Source: Flavobacteriaceae bacterium (GTDB lineage Bacteria > Bacteroidota > Bacteroidia > Flavobacteriales > Flavobacteriaceae). Taken from it: a stretch of 18,623 nucleotides of DNA. Each line of letters opens with the position of its first letter. Position 1 is the first letter of the stretch. The position numbers and the translations under genes were made by a program. The notes beneath the pieces are model-generated. The model was not told the DNA's origin. It worked only from the letters and a program-made list of their open reading frames with translations, and did no database searches. Positions 1 to 8,100 of the stretch are shown here, one piece after another. The stretch lies in NCBI GenBank assembly GCA_013042825.1, contig JABDPL010000298.1, positions 1-18,623 of the forward strand, given 5' to 3'.

Positions 1-336
1 GGCATATACCGGTTTGAGTAATCGGCCTCTTATCTGTGATGCTTCCGGATGGGGAAGGTCGCAGTCATATCGATCTGTAATCACAACATCAATCGCAATC
101 CCATCATCTTCATCTTTAAATAAGCCAGCCAGCCAATTCTTATCGTTGGTCTCGAAATACAGGGCGTCGCGTTCCTGTACTATTGAAAAACGCACTTCTT
201 TCGGCTTGTTAAGAACCAATTGATTATAGTAATTGCAGATCCGGTCGCGTTCGTAACCGGGAAAGTTAATTCCGAAGTTTTCCTGTGAAAAAGTTAATTG
301 TGCGATAAATAGCAAAAGAAAAGCTATTCTCTTCAT
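1..336 (-). CDS. Secreted protein of unknown function (3' part cut by window edge)
   Basis: A reading frame on the minus strand opens with ATG at 336 and stays open for 112 codons to the window edge, so only the N-terminal part is visible. Residues 1 to about 18 (MKRIAFLLLFIAQLTFSQ) are a clear signal peptide ending in the FSQ cleavage context common in flavobacteria, so the product is exported to the periplasm or outer membrane. The mature part begins ENFGINFPGYERDRICNYYN and is mixed charged/aromatic, with a DRYDCDLPHPEA stretch containing the second of two Cys. I do not recognise the family. It lies 50 nt downstream of lspA on the same strand and could be its operon partner. No Shine-Dalgarno site is visible, as is normal here. 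The gene call is fairly safe (signal peptide plus open frame); the function is unknown. Confidence 0.72.
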   Translation of the reverse strand, partial: MKRIAFLLLFIAQLTFSQENFGINFPGYERDRICNYYNQLVLNKPKEVRFSIVQERDALYFETNDKNWLAGLFKDEDDGIAIDVVITDRYDCDLPHPEASQIRGRLLKPVYA

Positions 337-386
337 ATAATCATGGGCATTTGTCAACAACTGAATTTAACAATAAAATGTGCAAT

Positions 387-1031
387 TCAAATTTCTTTTG
401 GCGACTTTATTTCCTGGTTGCCTTGAAAAGCCCTTTTATTGAAAACTATCAAAAGGCCCACTCCGCTGCTTATGGCAATATCAGCAAGATTGAAAACCGG
501 TTCGAAGAACGTAAAATAGCGGCCCCCATATGCGGGAATCCATTCGGGCAGATAGCCCTTCCAGATCGGAAAGTGAAGCATGTCTACAACCTTTCCGTGA
601 AATAACGAGTCATATCCACCGCTCGCCGGTAAAAACTCGGCCAGATCGGGATAACTTTCTGAAAAAATTACACCATAGAACACTGAATCTACAATATTGC
701 CCAAAGCACCGGCAAAGATCAAGGACAGCGAATAGATAAGAATTTTAGACGATTTTTTATTGATTGCGGCAGAGATCCAAAAACCTATACCGCTAACTGC
801 AAGGATTCGAAACCAGGTCAAGATGAACTTTGCCGATCGTTCGGATATGAAGGGTATGAAATCACTGAGCTTGGCGCCCCAAGCCATACCGTCATTTTCT
901 ACAAAAAGCAATTCAAACCAGGAAAAGATCCTTATGTGTTCCTGAAGTACGAAATTGGTTTTTATGTAGATCTTAAGCGCCTGATCTGCGATTAAAATGA
1001 GAAGAATGATTAATATGATGCGCTTATTCAT
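387..1031 (-). CDS. lspA: Lipoprotein signal peptidase II (LspA)
   Basis: Inner-membrane aspartyl protease that cleaves the signal peptide of prolipoproteins after the lipobox Cys has been lipidated. Four hydrophobic segments are visible (roughly residues 4-18, 70-92, 98-117 and 183-198). Family boxes are present: Asp16 in the first helix (ADQALKIYIK), VENDGMAWG around residue 46, GALGNIVDS with catalytic Asp115, and FNLADIAIS with catalytic Asp184. At 214 aa it is longer than the E. coli enzyme (about 164 aa); the extra residues lie mainly between the two catalytic Asp, which I believe is usual in Bacteroidota. I chose ATG at 1031; an in-frame TTG at 1055 would add eight polar residues ahead of the first helix and is less likely. 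It lies downstream of ileS and a DksA-like gene, but a hairpin terminator at 1125-1167 separates them, so it may need read-through or its own promoter. Confidence 0.95.
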   Translation of the reverse strand: MNKRIILIILLILIADQALKIYIKTNFVLQEHIRIFSWFELLFVENDGMAWGAKLSDFIPFISERSAKFILTWFRILAVSGIGFWISAAINKKSSKILIYSLSLIFAGALGNIVDSVFYGVIFSESYPDLAEFLPASGGYDSLFHGKVVDMLHFPIWKGYLPEWIPAYGGRYFTFFEPVFNLADIAISSGVGLLIVFNKRAFQGNQEIKSPKEI

Positions 1032-1124
1032 AATGCTTTGATGAGATCTGATCAACCCATGTCTTATCCCGGATCCTCTGTATTGCCTTGATCATAATAT
1101 ATAAATCCAAAATTTTAAACCGAA

Positions 1125-1167
1125 AGCTATAAAAACAAAAACGCCTTCACTTGGTCAGGAAGACGTT
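1125..1167 (-). terminator. Rho-independent terminator after the DksA-like gene
   Basis: Read on the minus strand, AACGTCTTC and GAAGGCGTT form a 9-bp stem (one G-U pair) around a 10-nt loop, followed by TTTGTTTTTAT. It starts about 20 nt past the stop codon of the DksA-like gene and precedes lspA, so the ileS transcript probably ends mostly here. Arms on the plus strand are 1140-1148 and 1159-1167. Confidence 0.8.
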
Positions 1168-1189
1168 TCGGTTTACGGTCAGCAGACCC

Positions 1190-1573
1190 TTATTTTTGCA
1201 TGTTCTTAGCTTCAATACTCAAGGTTGCATGAGGCACCAATCTCAGGCGCTCCTTATTGATCAATTTACCTGTTACACGGCAAATACCATAGGTTTTGTT
1301 TTCGATCCTGATCAGGGCATTTCTAAGATCACGAATAAATTTTTCCTGCCTTATGGCCAGTTGAGAATTCGCTTCCTTACTCATGACCTCGCTGCCTTCA
1401 TCAAAAGCTTTAAAGGTGGGTGAGGTGTCTTCGGTCCCGTTGTTGTGATCATTCATATAAGCGCTTTTGATCAATTCAAGATCATGACTGGCTTTTTCAA
1501 TCTTTTCCTGGATCAAGGCCCTGAATTCGGCCAATTCTTCATCAGAGTATCTGTTGTTAATATCTATTGCCAT
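1190..1573 (-). CDS. DksA/TraR-family regulator with degenerate zinc finger
   Basis: A 127-residue relative of DksA/TraR proteins, which enter the RNA polymerase secondary channel and tune transcription, often together with ppGpp. Residues about 8-90 are predicted helical and rich in Glu/Lys, matching the coiled coil, with an acidic loop (about 45-60, containing EDTSPTFKAFDEGSE) at the tip. The C-terminal finger keeps the family's sequence frame (YGICRVTGKLI ... ERLRLVPHATLSIEA) but only one of the four zinc cysteines: Cys98-X2-Thr101-X17-Ser119-X2-Ala122. The spacing is exactly that of a DksA finger, so the fold is probably kept without zinc, as in zinc-independent DksA2-type proteins. The start is ATG at 1573, four nt after the ileS stop; a longer frame would run back into ileS. 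Co-transcription with ileS is likely. The family call is strong; action on RNA polymerase is inferred. Confidence 0.88.
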   Translation of the reverse strand: MAIDINNRYSDEELAEFRALIQEKIEKASHDLELIKSAYMNDHNNGTEDTSPTFKAFDEGSEVMSKEANSQLAIRQEKFIRDLRNALIRIENKTYGICRVTGKLINKERLRLVPHATLSIEAKNMQK

Positions 1574-1577
1574 AATT

Positions 1578-4500
1578 TTAATGTTTTTGGATAAATAATC
1601 GGGTCTGTATATCGTCGAAAGCAATATCTATACCATTATTTACCCGATCCATAATTTCGAGTTCTTCGGTTAAGGTTTCGGTTTTTATATAGTCAAGATT
1701 GCTCTTGACTGCATTATTAATTTTTTCATCGCTCTGAAGCATGACATCTATCCTGTCGGTAACTTCAAATCCCGAGTCTTTTCTCAGATTTTGAATGCGG
1801 TTGACCAGTTCCCTGGCAATGCCTTCTTTACGAAGGTCTTCGGTAATGGTTATATCCAGGGCAACGGTAAATCCCCTGTCGTTTGCTACAAGCCAACCTT
1901 CAATGTCCTGGGAATTGATTTCAACATCCTCTAATCCCAAAGTAATATTTTTTCCGTTAATTTCAACGTCAAAATGGCCTTTTTGCTCGATTTTTTTGAT
2001 ATCATCGGCTGTAAATTTGCCGATTTCTGCCGTTATAGCCTTCATCTCCCTTCCGTATTGTGGTCCGAGTACCTTAAAGTTAGGCTTGATCTGTTTTACC
2101 AGAATATCGGATGCATCTTCCATCAACTCGATCTCCTTTACGTTTACCTCGTGCTTGATGAGGTTCGAAACCGCCAATATTTCATGTTTTACAACTTCGG
2201 AATCAACAGGAATCATGATTTTCTGAAGCGGTTGCCTCACCTTGATCTTCTCTTTTGCTCTTAACGATAATACCAGGGATGATATTGTCTGCGCATTTTC
2301 CATTTTCCTTTCCAGGGCTTTATCGATAAAAGCGGGATCAGATACGGGAAAATCGGATAGGTGCACGCTTTCAAAGGATTCTAAACCGGTGGTGCGGTTA
2401 AGATCCAGATAAAGCTTATCCATATAAAATGGAGCGATGGGAGCACCGAGTTTTGCTATGTTCAGCAAACAGGCATACAAGGTCTGGTAGGCTGAGATCT
2501 TATCTTTTTGATAGTCACCTTTCCAGAATCGTCTTCTGCTGAGCCTGACAAACCAATTGCTTAAATATTCCTGGGTAAAGTATGCAATGGCCCGGGCCGC
2601 TTTTGTCGGTTCATAGTCGTCATAGGCTTCATCCACCCTTCGGATAAGGGTATGCAGTTCAGAAAGGATCCAGCGATCGATTTCAGGCCTTTCCGCCAAT
2701 GGTATGTCATCTTCCTTGAATGTGAATCCATCCAGATTGGTATACAGCGCAAAAAATGCATAGGTGTTGTAAAGCGTCCCGAAGAATTTCCTGTTGACCT
2801 CCTGTATTCCGGCCGTATCGAATTTCAGATTATCCCACGGATTGGCATTGCTTATCAAATACCAGCGCGTAGCATCGGCACCGTAACTGGACAGTACATC
2901 AAAGGGATTTGCGGCATTGCCCAAGCGTTTCGACATCTTCTGGCCGTTCTTATCAAGGACCAATCCGTTGGAAACAACAGTCTTATAGGCTACAGAATCG
3001 AATACCATGGTTGCAATCGCATGCATGGTGTAGAACCAGCCCCGGGTTTGATCGACACCTTCAGCGATGAAATCAGCCGGAAAGGCTGTGTTATCATCGA
3101 TCAGGGCTTTATTTTCAAACGGATAATGCCATTGTGCATAGGGCATGCTTCCCGAATCGAACCATACATCTATCAGATCGGCCTCCCTGTACATGGGTTT
3201 TCCTGAATCTGACACCAAAATGACCTTATCAACAACATTTTTATGAAGGTCGATGCGTTCATAGTTTGTCTTACTCATATCCCCGATAATAAAATCGGGG
3301 AAGATGTCTTCAGTCATATGACCCGCTGCGATCGACTTTTGAATTTCCTGTTTTAATTCTTCAACACTTCCAACGCAGATTTCCTCCCTGCCATCTTCAG
3401 ATCGCCAAATAGGCAACGGAATACCCCAAAATCGCGATCTGGACAAGTTCCAGTCATTAGCATTTGCCAACCAGTTACCAAATCTGCCCTCACCGGTAGA
3501 TTTTGGTTTCCAGTTGATGGTGTTATTAAGTGCGGTCATCCGGTCTCTTATCGAGGTGACCTTTATAAACCATGAGTCGAGCGGATAATACAATATGGGT
3601 TTATCCGTTCGCCAGCAATTGGGATAGCTGTGCTTGTATTTTTCTACCTTGAAAGCCTTGTTTTCTTCTTTCAGGCGAATAGCCAGTTCCACATCAACAG
3701 ACCGTTCGGGAGCTTCGCCTTCCGTATAATATTCGTTCTTCACATATTTTCCGGCATGCTCACCCATCTCGGGTCTGAATTTTCCCTGAAGATCGACCAA
3801 TGGTACAGGATTGTCATTTTCATCCATGACCAGCATTGGCGGTACTTCCGGTTTTGCCTGCTTTGCTACCATAGCATCGTCAGCACCAAATGTAGGTGCC
3901 GTATGGACAATACCCGTACCGTCTTCCGTAGTTACAAAGTCCCCGGCGATTATCCGGAAGGCGTTCTCAGGATTCTGATAGGGTTGGGCATAAGGCAGGA
4001 GCTGTTCATATCGAATATCGATAAGGTCCTTTCCTTTAAAATCCCTGACAACGTAGAAAGGTATTTTTTTATCTCCTGATTGATATTCCAGGAGTTCGGG
4101 TTTTGATTCAACTTCAAAGAACTTACCTGCAAATAGCTGTCCTACCAGGGATTTGGCCAATACAACATTCATGGGTTGGAACGTATACTGGTTGTAAGTC
4201 TCTACCAATACATAGTCGATTTTAGGTCCGACAGTCAATGCGGTGTTACTCGGCAATGTCCATGGGGTAGTTGTCCAGGCCAGGAAGAAAATGGTTCCCT
4301 CATCCCGCAGGAATTCCGGAAGGGTATCTTCAACAGCCTTAAACTGCGCCACCACCGTGGTGTCGGTTATATCCTGATAGGTGCCTGGCATATTGAGCTC
4401 GTGAGAGCTCAGTCCCGTGCCGGCTTTTGGTGAATATGGCTGAATGGTATATCCTTTGTAAATCAGTCCCTTATCATAGATCTGTTTCAGCAGCCACCAA

Positions 4501-4982
4501 ACGCTTTCCATGTATTTTGGCTTGTAGGTCACATACGGGTCTTCCATATCGATCCAAAAGCCCATTATGCTTGTCAATTCATTCCAGGCATCTGTATAGC
4601 GCATCACGGCTTTTTTGCAGGCTTCATTATATTCTTCAACCGTGATCTTATGACCGATATCTTCTTTGGTAATTCCGAGTTCTTTTTCTACTCCTAGTTC
4701 AATGGGAAGCCCATGTGTATCCCATCCGGCCTTTCTATCGACCAGATAACCCTTCATGGTTTTATATCGCGGAAAAATATCCTTGATGGTTCGTGATAAA
4801 ACATGATGAACACCGGGAAGACCATTTGCTGATGGCGGCCCTTCATAGAAAACATAGTGAGGCCTGTGTTTTCGCGTAGTTACACTTTTATCAAAAATGT
4901 CATTTTCCTGCCAATAACGGAGTATTTCCTCCGCTACCTTCGGAAGATCAAGTCCCTTATATTCAGGAAATTTATGAGTCAT
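1578..4982 (-). CDS. ileS: Isoleucyl-tRNA synthetase, eukaryotic-like type 2
   Basis: Charges tRNA-Ile with isoleucine in the cytoplasm and hydrolyses mischarged valine. The 1134-residue product has the class I architecture: a Rossmann catalytic core split by the CP1 editing domain (about residues 200-420, with TTTPWTLPSNTAL at 237-249 and GTGIVHTAPTFGADD at 355-369), then the KMSKS-type loop as KMSKR at 682-686, an anticodon-binding helical domain and a long C-terminal extension. No Cys4 zinc finger is seen at the C terminus, and the size exceeds the 938-aa E. coli type 1 enzyme; both fit type 2 IleS. The HIGH signature is written GVHH at 57-60 (NGLPGVHHVLSRTIKD), a swapped form tied to strong mupirocin resistance. 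ATG at 4982 is chosen over a TTG two codons upstream. The predicted promoter is at 5008-5015; the DksA-like gene follows after 4 nt. Confidence 0.98.
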   Translation of the reverse strand: MTHKFPEYKGLDLPKVAEEILRYWQENDIFDKSVTTRKHRPHYVFYEGPPSANGLPGVHHVLSRTIKDIFPRYKTMKGYLVDRKAGWDTHGLPIELGVEKELGITKEDIGHKITVEEYNEACKKAVMRYTDAWNELTSIMGFWIDMEDPYVTYKPKYMESVWWLLKQIYDKGLIYKGYTIQPYSPKAGTGLSSHELNMPGTYQDITDTTVVAQFKAVEDTLPEFLRDEGTIFFLAWTTTPWTLPSNTALTVGPKIDYVLVETYNQYTFQPMNVVLAKSLVGQLFAGKFFEVESKPELLEYQSGDKKIPFYVVRDFKGKDLIDIRYEQLLPYAQPYQNPENAFRIIAGDFVTTEDGTGIVHTAPTFGADDAMVAKQAKPEVPPMLVMDENDNPVPLVDLQGKFRPEMGEHAGKYVKNEYYTEGEAPERSVDVELAIRLKEENKAFKVEKYKHSYPNCWRTDKPILYYPLDSWFIKVTSIRDRMTALNNTINWKPKSTGEGRFGNWLANANDWNLSRSRFWGIPLPIWRSEDGREEICVGSVEELKQEIQKSIAAGHMTEDIFPDFIIGDMSKTNYERIDLHKNVVDKVILVSDSGKPMYREADLIDVWFDSGSMPYAQWHYPFENKALIDDNTAFPADFIAEGVDQTRGWFYTMHAIATMVFDSVAYKTVVSNGLVLDKNGQKMSKRLGNAANPFDVLSSYGADATRWYLISNANPWDNLKFDTAGIQEVNRKFFGTLYNTYAFFALYTNLDGFTFKEDDIPLAERPEIDRWILSELHTLIRRVDEAYDDYEPTKAARAIAYFTQEYLSNWFVRLSRRRFWKGDYQKDKISAYQTLYACLLNIAKLGAPIAPFYMDKLYLDLNRTTGLESFESVHLSDFPVSDPAFIDKALERKMENAQTISSLVLSLRAKEKIKVRQPLQKIMIPVDSEVVKHEILAVSNLIKHEVNVKEIELMEDASDILVKQIKPNFKVLGPQYGREMKAITAEIGKFTADDIKKIEQKGHFDVEINGKNITLGLEDVEINSQDIEGWLVANDRGFTVALDITITEDLRKEGIARELVNRIQNLRKDSGFEVTDRIDVMLQSDEKINNAVKSNLDYIKTETLTEELEIMDRVNNGIDIAFDDIQTRLFIQKH

Positions 4983-4996
4983 AATCAAGCTGTCTT

Positions 4997-5039
4997 TATC
5001 AAGATTGCGAAATTAATGATTTATACTGAAATCTTGATA
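4997..5039. repeat. Perfect 10-bp inverted repeat flanking the ileS promoter
   Basis: TATCAAGATT at 4997-5006 and its exact reverse complement AATCTTGATA at 5030-5039 are separated by 23 nt. The arms are centred 33 bp apart, close to three helical turns, and bracket the candidate -7 box. This geometry fits a two-site operator for a dimeric regulator. A transcript starting inside the spacer would contain only one arm, so an RNA hairpin for ileS is less likely. Confidence 0.5.
5008..5015 (-). promoter_or_regulatory. Candidate -7 box of the ileS promoter
   Basis: On the minus strand TAATTTCG matches the Bacteroidota -7 consensus TAnnTTTG at seven of eight positions. It lies 25 nt before the ileS ATG, implying a short leader of roughly 15-20 nt. 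No clear TTG -33 element is visible. Placement in the only gap before ileS supports it. Confidence 0.5.
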
Positions 5040-5040
5040 T

Positions 5041-5075
5041 ATAAAAACAGAAAACCGGAACATCTCTGCTCCGGT
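5041..5075 (-). terminator. Rho-independent terminator of the LamG/T9SS gene
   Basis: On the minus strand ACCGGA and TCCGGT form a GC-rich stem, extendable inward by a G-U and a C-G pair, around the remaining AGAGAT loop, followed by TTTCTGTTTTTAT. It begins about 30 nt after the stop codon of the large surface-protein gene and lies just ahead of the ileS promoter region, separating the two transcription units. Confidence 0.82.
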
Positions 5076-5104
5076 CTTCATCCCCTTTTGTGTAACATGT
5101 CTAT

Positions 5105-8100
5105 TTAATCAATAATAATCTTTTTATTAATGATCCGGTTTGTGTCGGTTACAACACTGGCCATATAGATGCCACTACTTATGTTCGTGATTCGTAATCC
5201 GTCCTCTAACTGTGAGGTGGACAGATCACTGAATTGTTGTATTGTCTTTCCTGACATATCGGTCAGGCTTATTCTCTTACTGTTCTCCTTTAACCCTCTA
5301 ACAAAAAGTTTGTCTAACTTGGTGTTGTAATAGATCAGGGTGTCTTCCAACATAACCTCCTCTTCACTTAAAGTATCGTTAGTCTCAAACACAATCGCAA
5401 AGCGGTCTGTGTATTCCCCGGCCTCTGAAGTGAAGGCATAATATCCGCCTGCAGCCAGATCGAAATAGGTGTCGTTATACTTATCCCACAGGTAAACGTC
5501 CAGGTCTTCGAACCCGGTCAGCTCTGTGGCCGACAGCTCATAAGTGTGCGCTCCTGTAGTTACCATATGAAGCGGTATCTCTGTCTCAGTAGTGATCTCT
5601 GGATAAGCCTGTGCAATCATCTTCTGATCTGTCCACATAGTGTACATGTCGTCGCTTTTCACCGCCATCATCTTAGCGTCATAGCCATAGTCGAAATCCA
5701 TGGTGGTCTCAGGTGAGAACCCTAGAACAAACTCCCGGGTCAGGTCATTCGACATTCTAAACTCCAGACCAAGCACCTTGAGCTCTGTTGAATCGTTTTC
5801 TGTAGTCCTTTCCGTGGCTGTGGCCTTGTCATTTTCCGATGTTCTGAAAAAGGCAGTCTCTCCAACACTCTCCCGTTTGTATACACGTTGAGCGTTATTG
5901 AACTCGATGTTTCCATCTGCAATCACCTCGGCCATAAACGATTGACCCGGTGCGATATATTGTTTAGGGGTTATTGTACCGTCCATGCTGCCATTGTCTG
6001 CTCCACTCTTACCAACAAACTGGTATGCTCGTATCTTGGTCATCTTATTTATCGTGGCATAGCCTCCTTCATACTCATTAAGGATATGAGAATCCCCACC
6101 CCAATGCTGCCATAGGTAAAGCGTACCATCGATCACAGCTGCGTTGTCATCTATGAACTTATGTGCATCGATCGCCGATGGATAAGGGTTACCTATCAAT
6201 GTAGTGGTTTGTGTAACATCAGGCTGACTCTCATTACCTGAATCACCGTCAACGTCATCTGCAGCGATTAAAATAGTACCGTTATTTGGTCGTCCTTCGT
6301 ACAAGAACTCCTGGGTGGCTCCGCCATTGCCCATACCCTTATGGATATATCCCTCGCCCGGGTTTATGGCCGTTGCTGGGTCTAAAGAGGCCCAATCATA
6401 ATAGGTTGTACCGTTTATGAAGGTATAGGTCCAGCGGGTGCTCATCTTTCCATTCTCATTATAAGCGCTTGTAAACTGTACCGGGGTTCCGTCACCTTTC
6501 TTGAGCATGCTTAAGCTAAAGCTCGTATTATTGGCGTTATTCGTGTTGCCATTATCGTTTCCTAAGGTTGTCGCTGACTGTGAACCCACTGGTGAGGACA
6601 CATAGGTATAGCGATACACATTGTCGTTGGAATCCTGGCGTCTTAACAGCTTACCATTGGCCGAGGTGACCAAGTCACTGTACTCGCCCTGGATCAACTG
6701 GGAATCTCCCTGAAGATCTATACTACCGTTAAGCTCAAAATACCAGCTGTTGGTCAGGGCCTTATCGCCCGTTATAGTCAGACTGCCGCCATCCTCGATG
6801 ATCGTCCCTATGTTCGTGTGTGAGTTGCCAGTTGCCAATGCATCACCGCTGTTTACACGTACGATACTCCAATCTTTGTTGCTGGCAACAGCTTCTATAT
6901 CCCATACATCACCATGTAACCAGGTAGCTTCTGTGGTCCAATTGCCACTTTGCTTGGTCTCATAAGGCATGGGAGCGGTCTGCTCAAGAAATGTAGTTAT
7001 ATTATGTAAGGTTGTAAATCTCTCATACATGGAATAGTCTGTAGTTCTTTCATAGGAAATAATATCGGTCATCGGGTAATAGGCCACCAGGTTGTTCCAT
7101 AAGACCTTGGTGTTTGATGTGATATCCACAACATCCTTGCCGATCACGCTGCCGCGTACATTCCCAGTACTCTCCTGGATCTCCTGGTAGACCATGCGCT
7201 GGATCTGATCTGTGGTCAAGACCTGGTCGAATACACGCACCTCATCGATATCTCCTTTAAAATATTGACGATCGGCAACAGCCCTGGAAACCCTTCCAAT
7301 TTCAAACTTGCCTTCACTCAGTGCAGTGCTGGTAATTGTACCGCTTAATCCGGAATTGGTTGATTTTACTAATTTTCCATCGATGTAGAGATTCATCTTT
7401 CCGGTGGTTCCTGAAAAAGAACCTGCGATATGGTGCCATTCATCATAAGCAATAGGAGATCCGGAAACATTTACACCTGAAGCAGAACTTGTAGTCCTGA
7501 TTCCGAATATTGGGGTGCCATTACCTAAGTATAATCTGCAGGTAATGTCTTCTCCGGCAATAGTTACAGGTTTTCCGGCATTAGCCACATCGGCTTTAAC
7601 CCAGGCCATGATGGTAACCTCACTCTGTCCCTTGATAAATTCATCCGTCTGAACATAATCATCTATTCCATCGAAATCCAGTGTGGCCTTCTCAATAATA
7701 GTGTTAGGTTTTAAGCCGGCTCCGCAGTCGGCTGTGAGTTGAGCTGCAGTACCAGACATATCTACATCATACAATAAATTTACCTCCTCGGTACATGAAG
7801 CACATACCACATCGAATCCACCGCCATCGTCCTGATCGAAGAAATAATGACCGGTTACTGAAGAACCTGATACCATTTCTGCCTGAGTTTCAACCAGGAG
7901 AGTTGAGGATTTCGAATTCCCCACGATATCATCATTATTCAAATAGAGGTTCTTAACCATTAAGGTCTGATTATTGAATAGCGTATGTCCGTTAAATGAA
8001 AGATCGCCTTTTACAACTATTAATCCATCATTCACATAAGGCCCGTCTAAAACCAGATCTTCACGTACAAATAATGAACACAAGTTAACCAAAGATGAAC

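Noticed and set aside
2652..3206. Long plus-strand open frame opposite ileS (184 codons), with others at 3630-4079 and 1795-2226
   Set aside because: They lie antisense to the well-supported ileS gene, have no recognisable domain, and their composition is that of a shadow frame.
4983..5040. T-box leader for ileS
   Set aside because: The upstream region is under 60 nt to the neighbouring terminator, with no T-box sequence or specifier stem.
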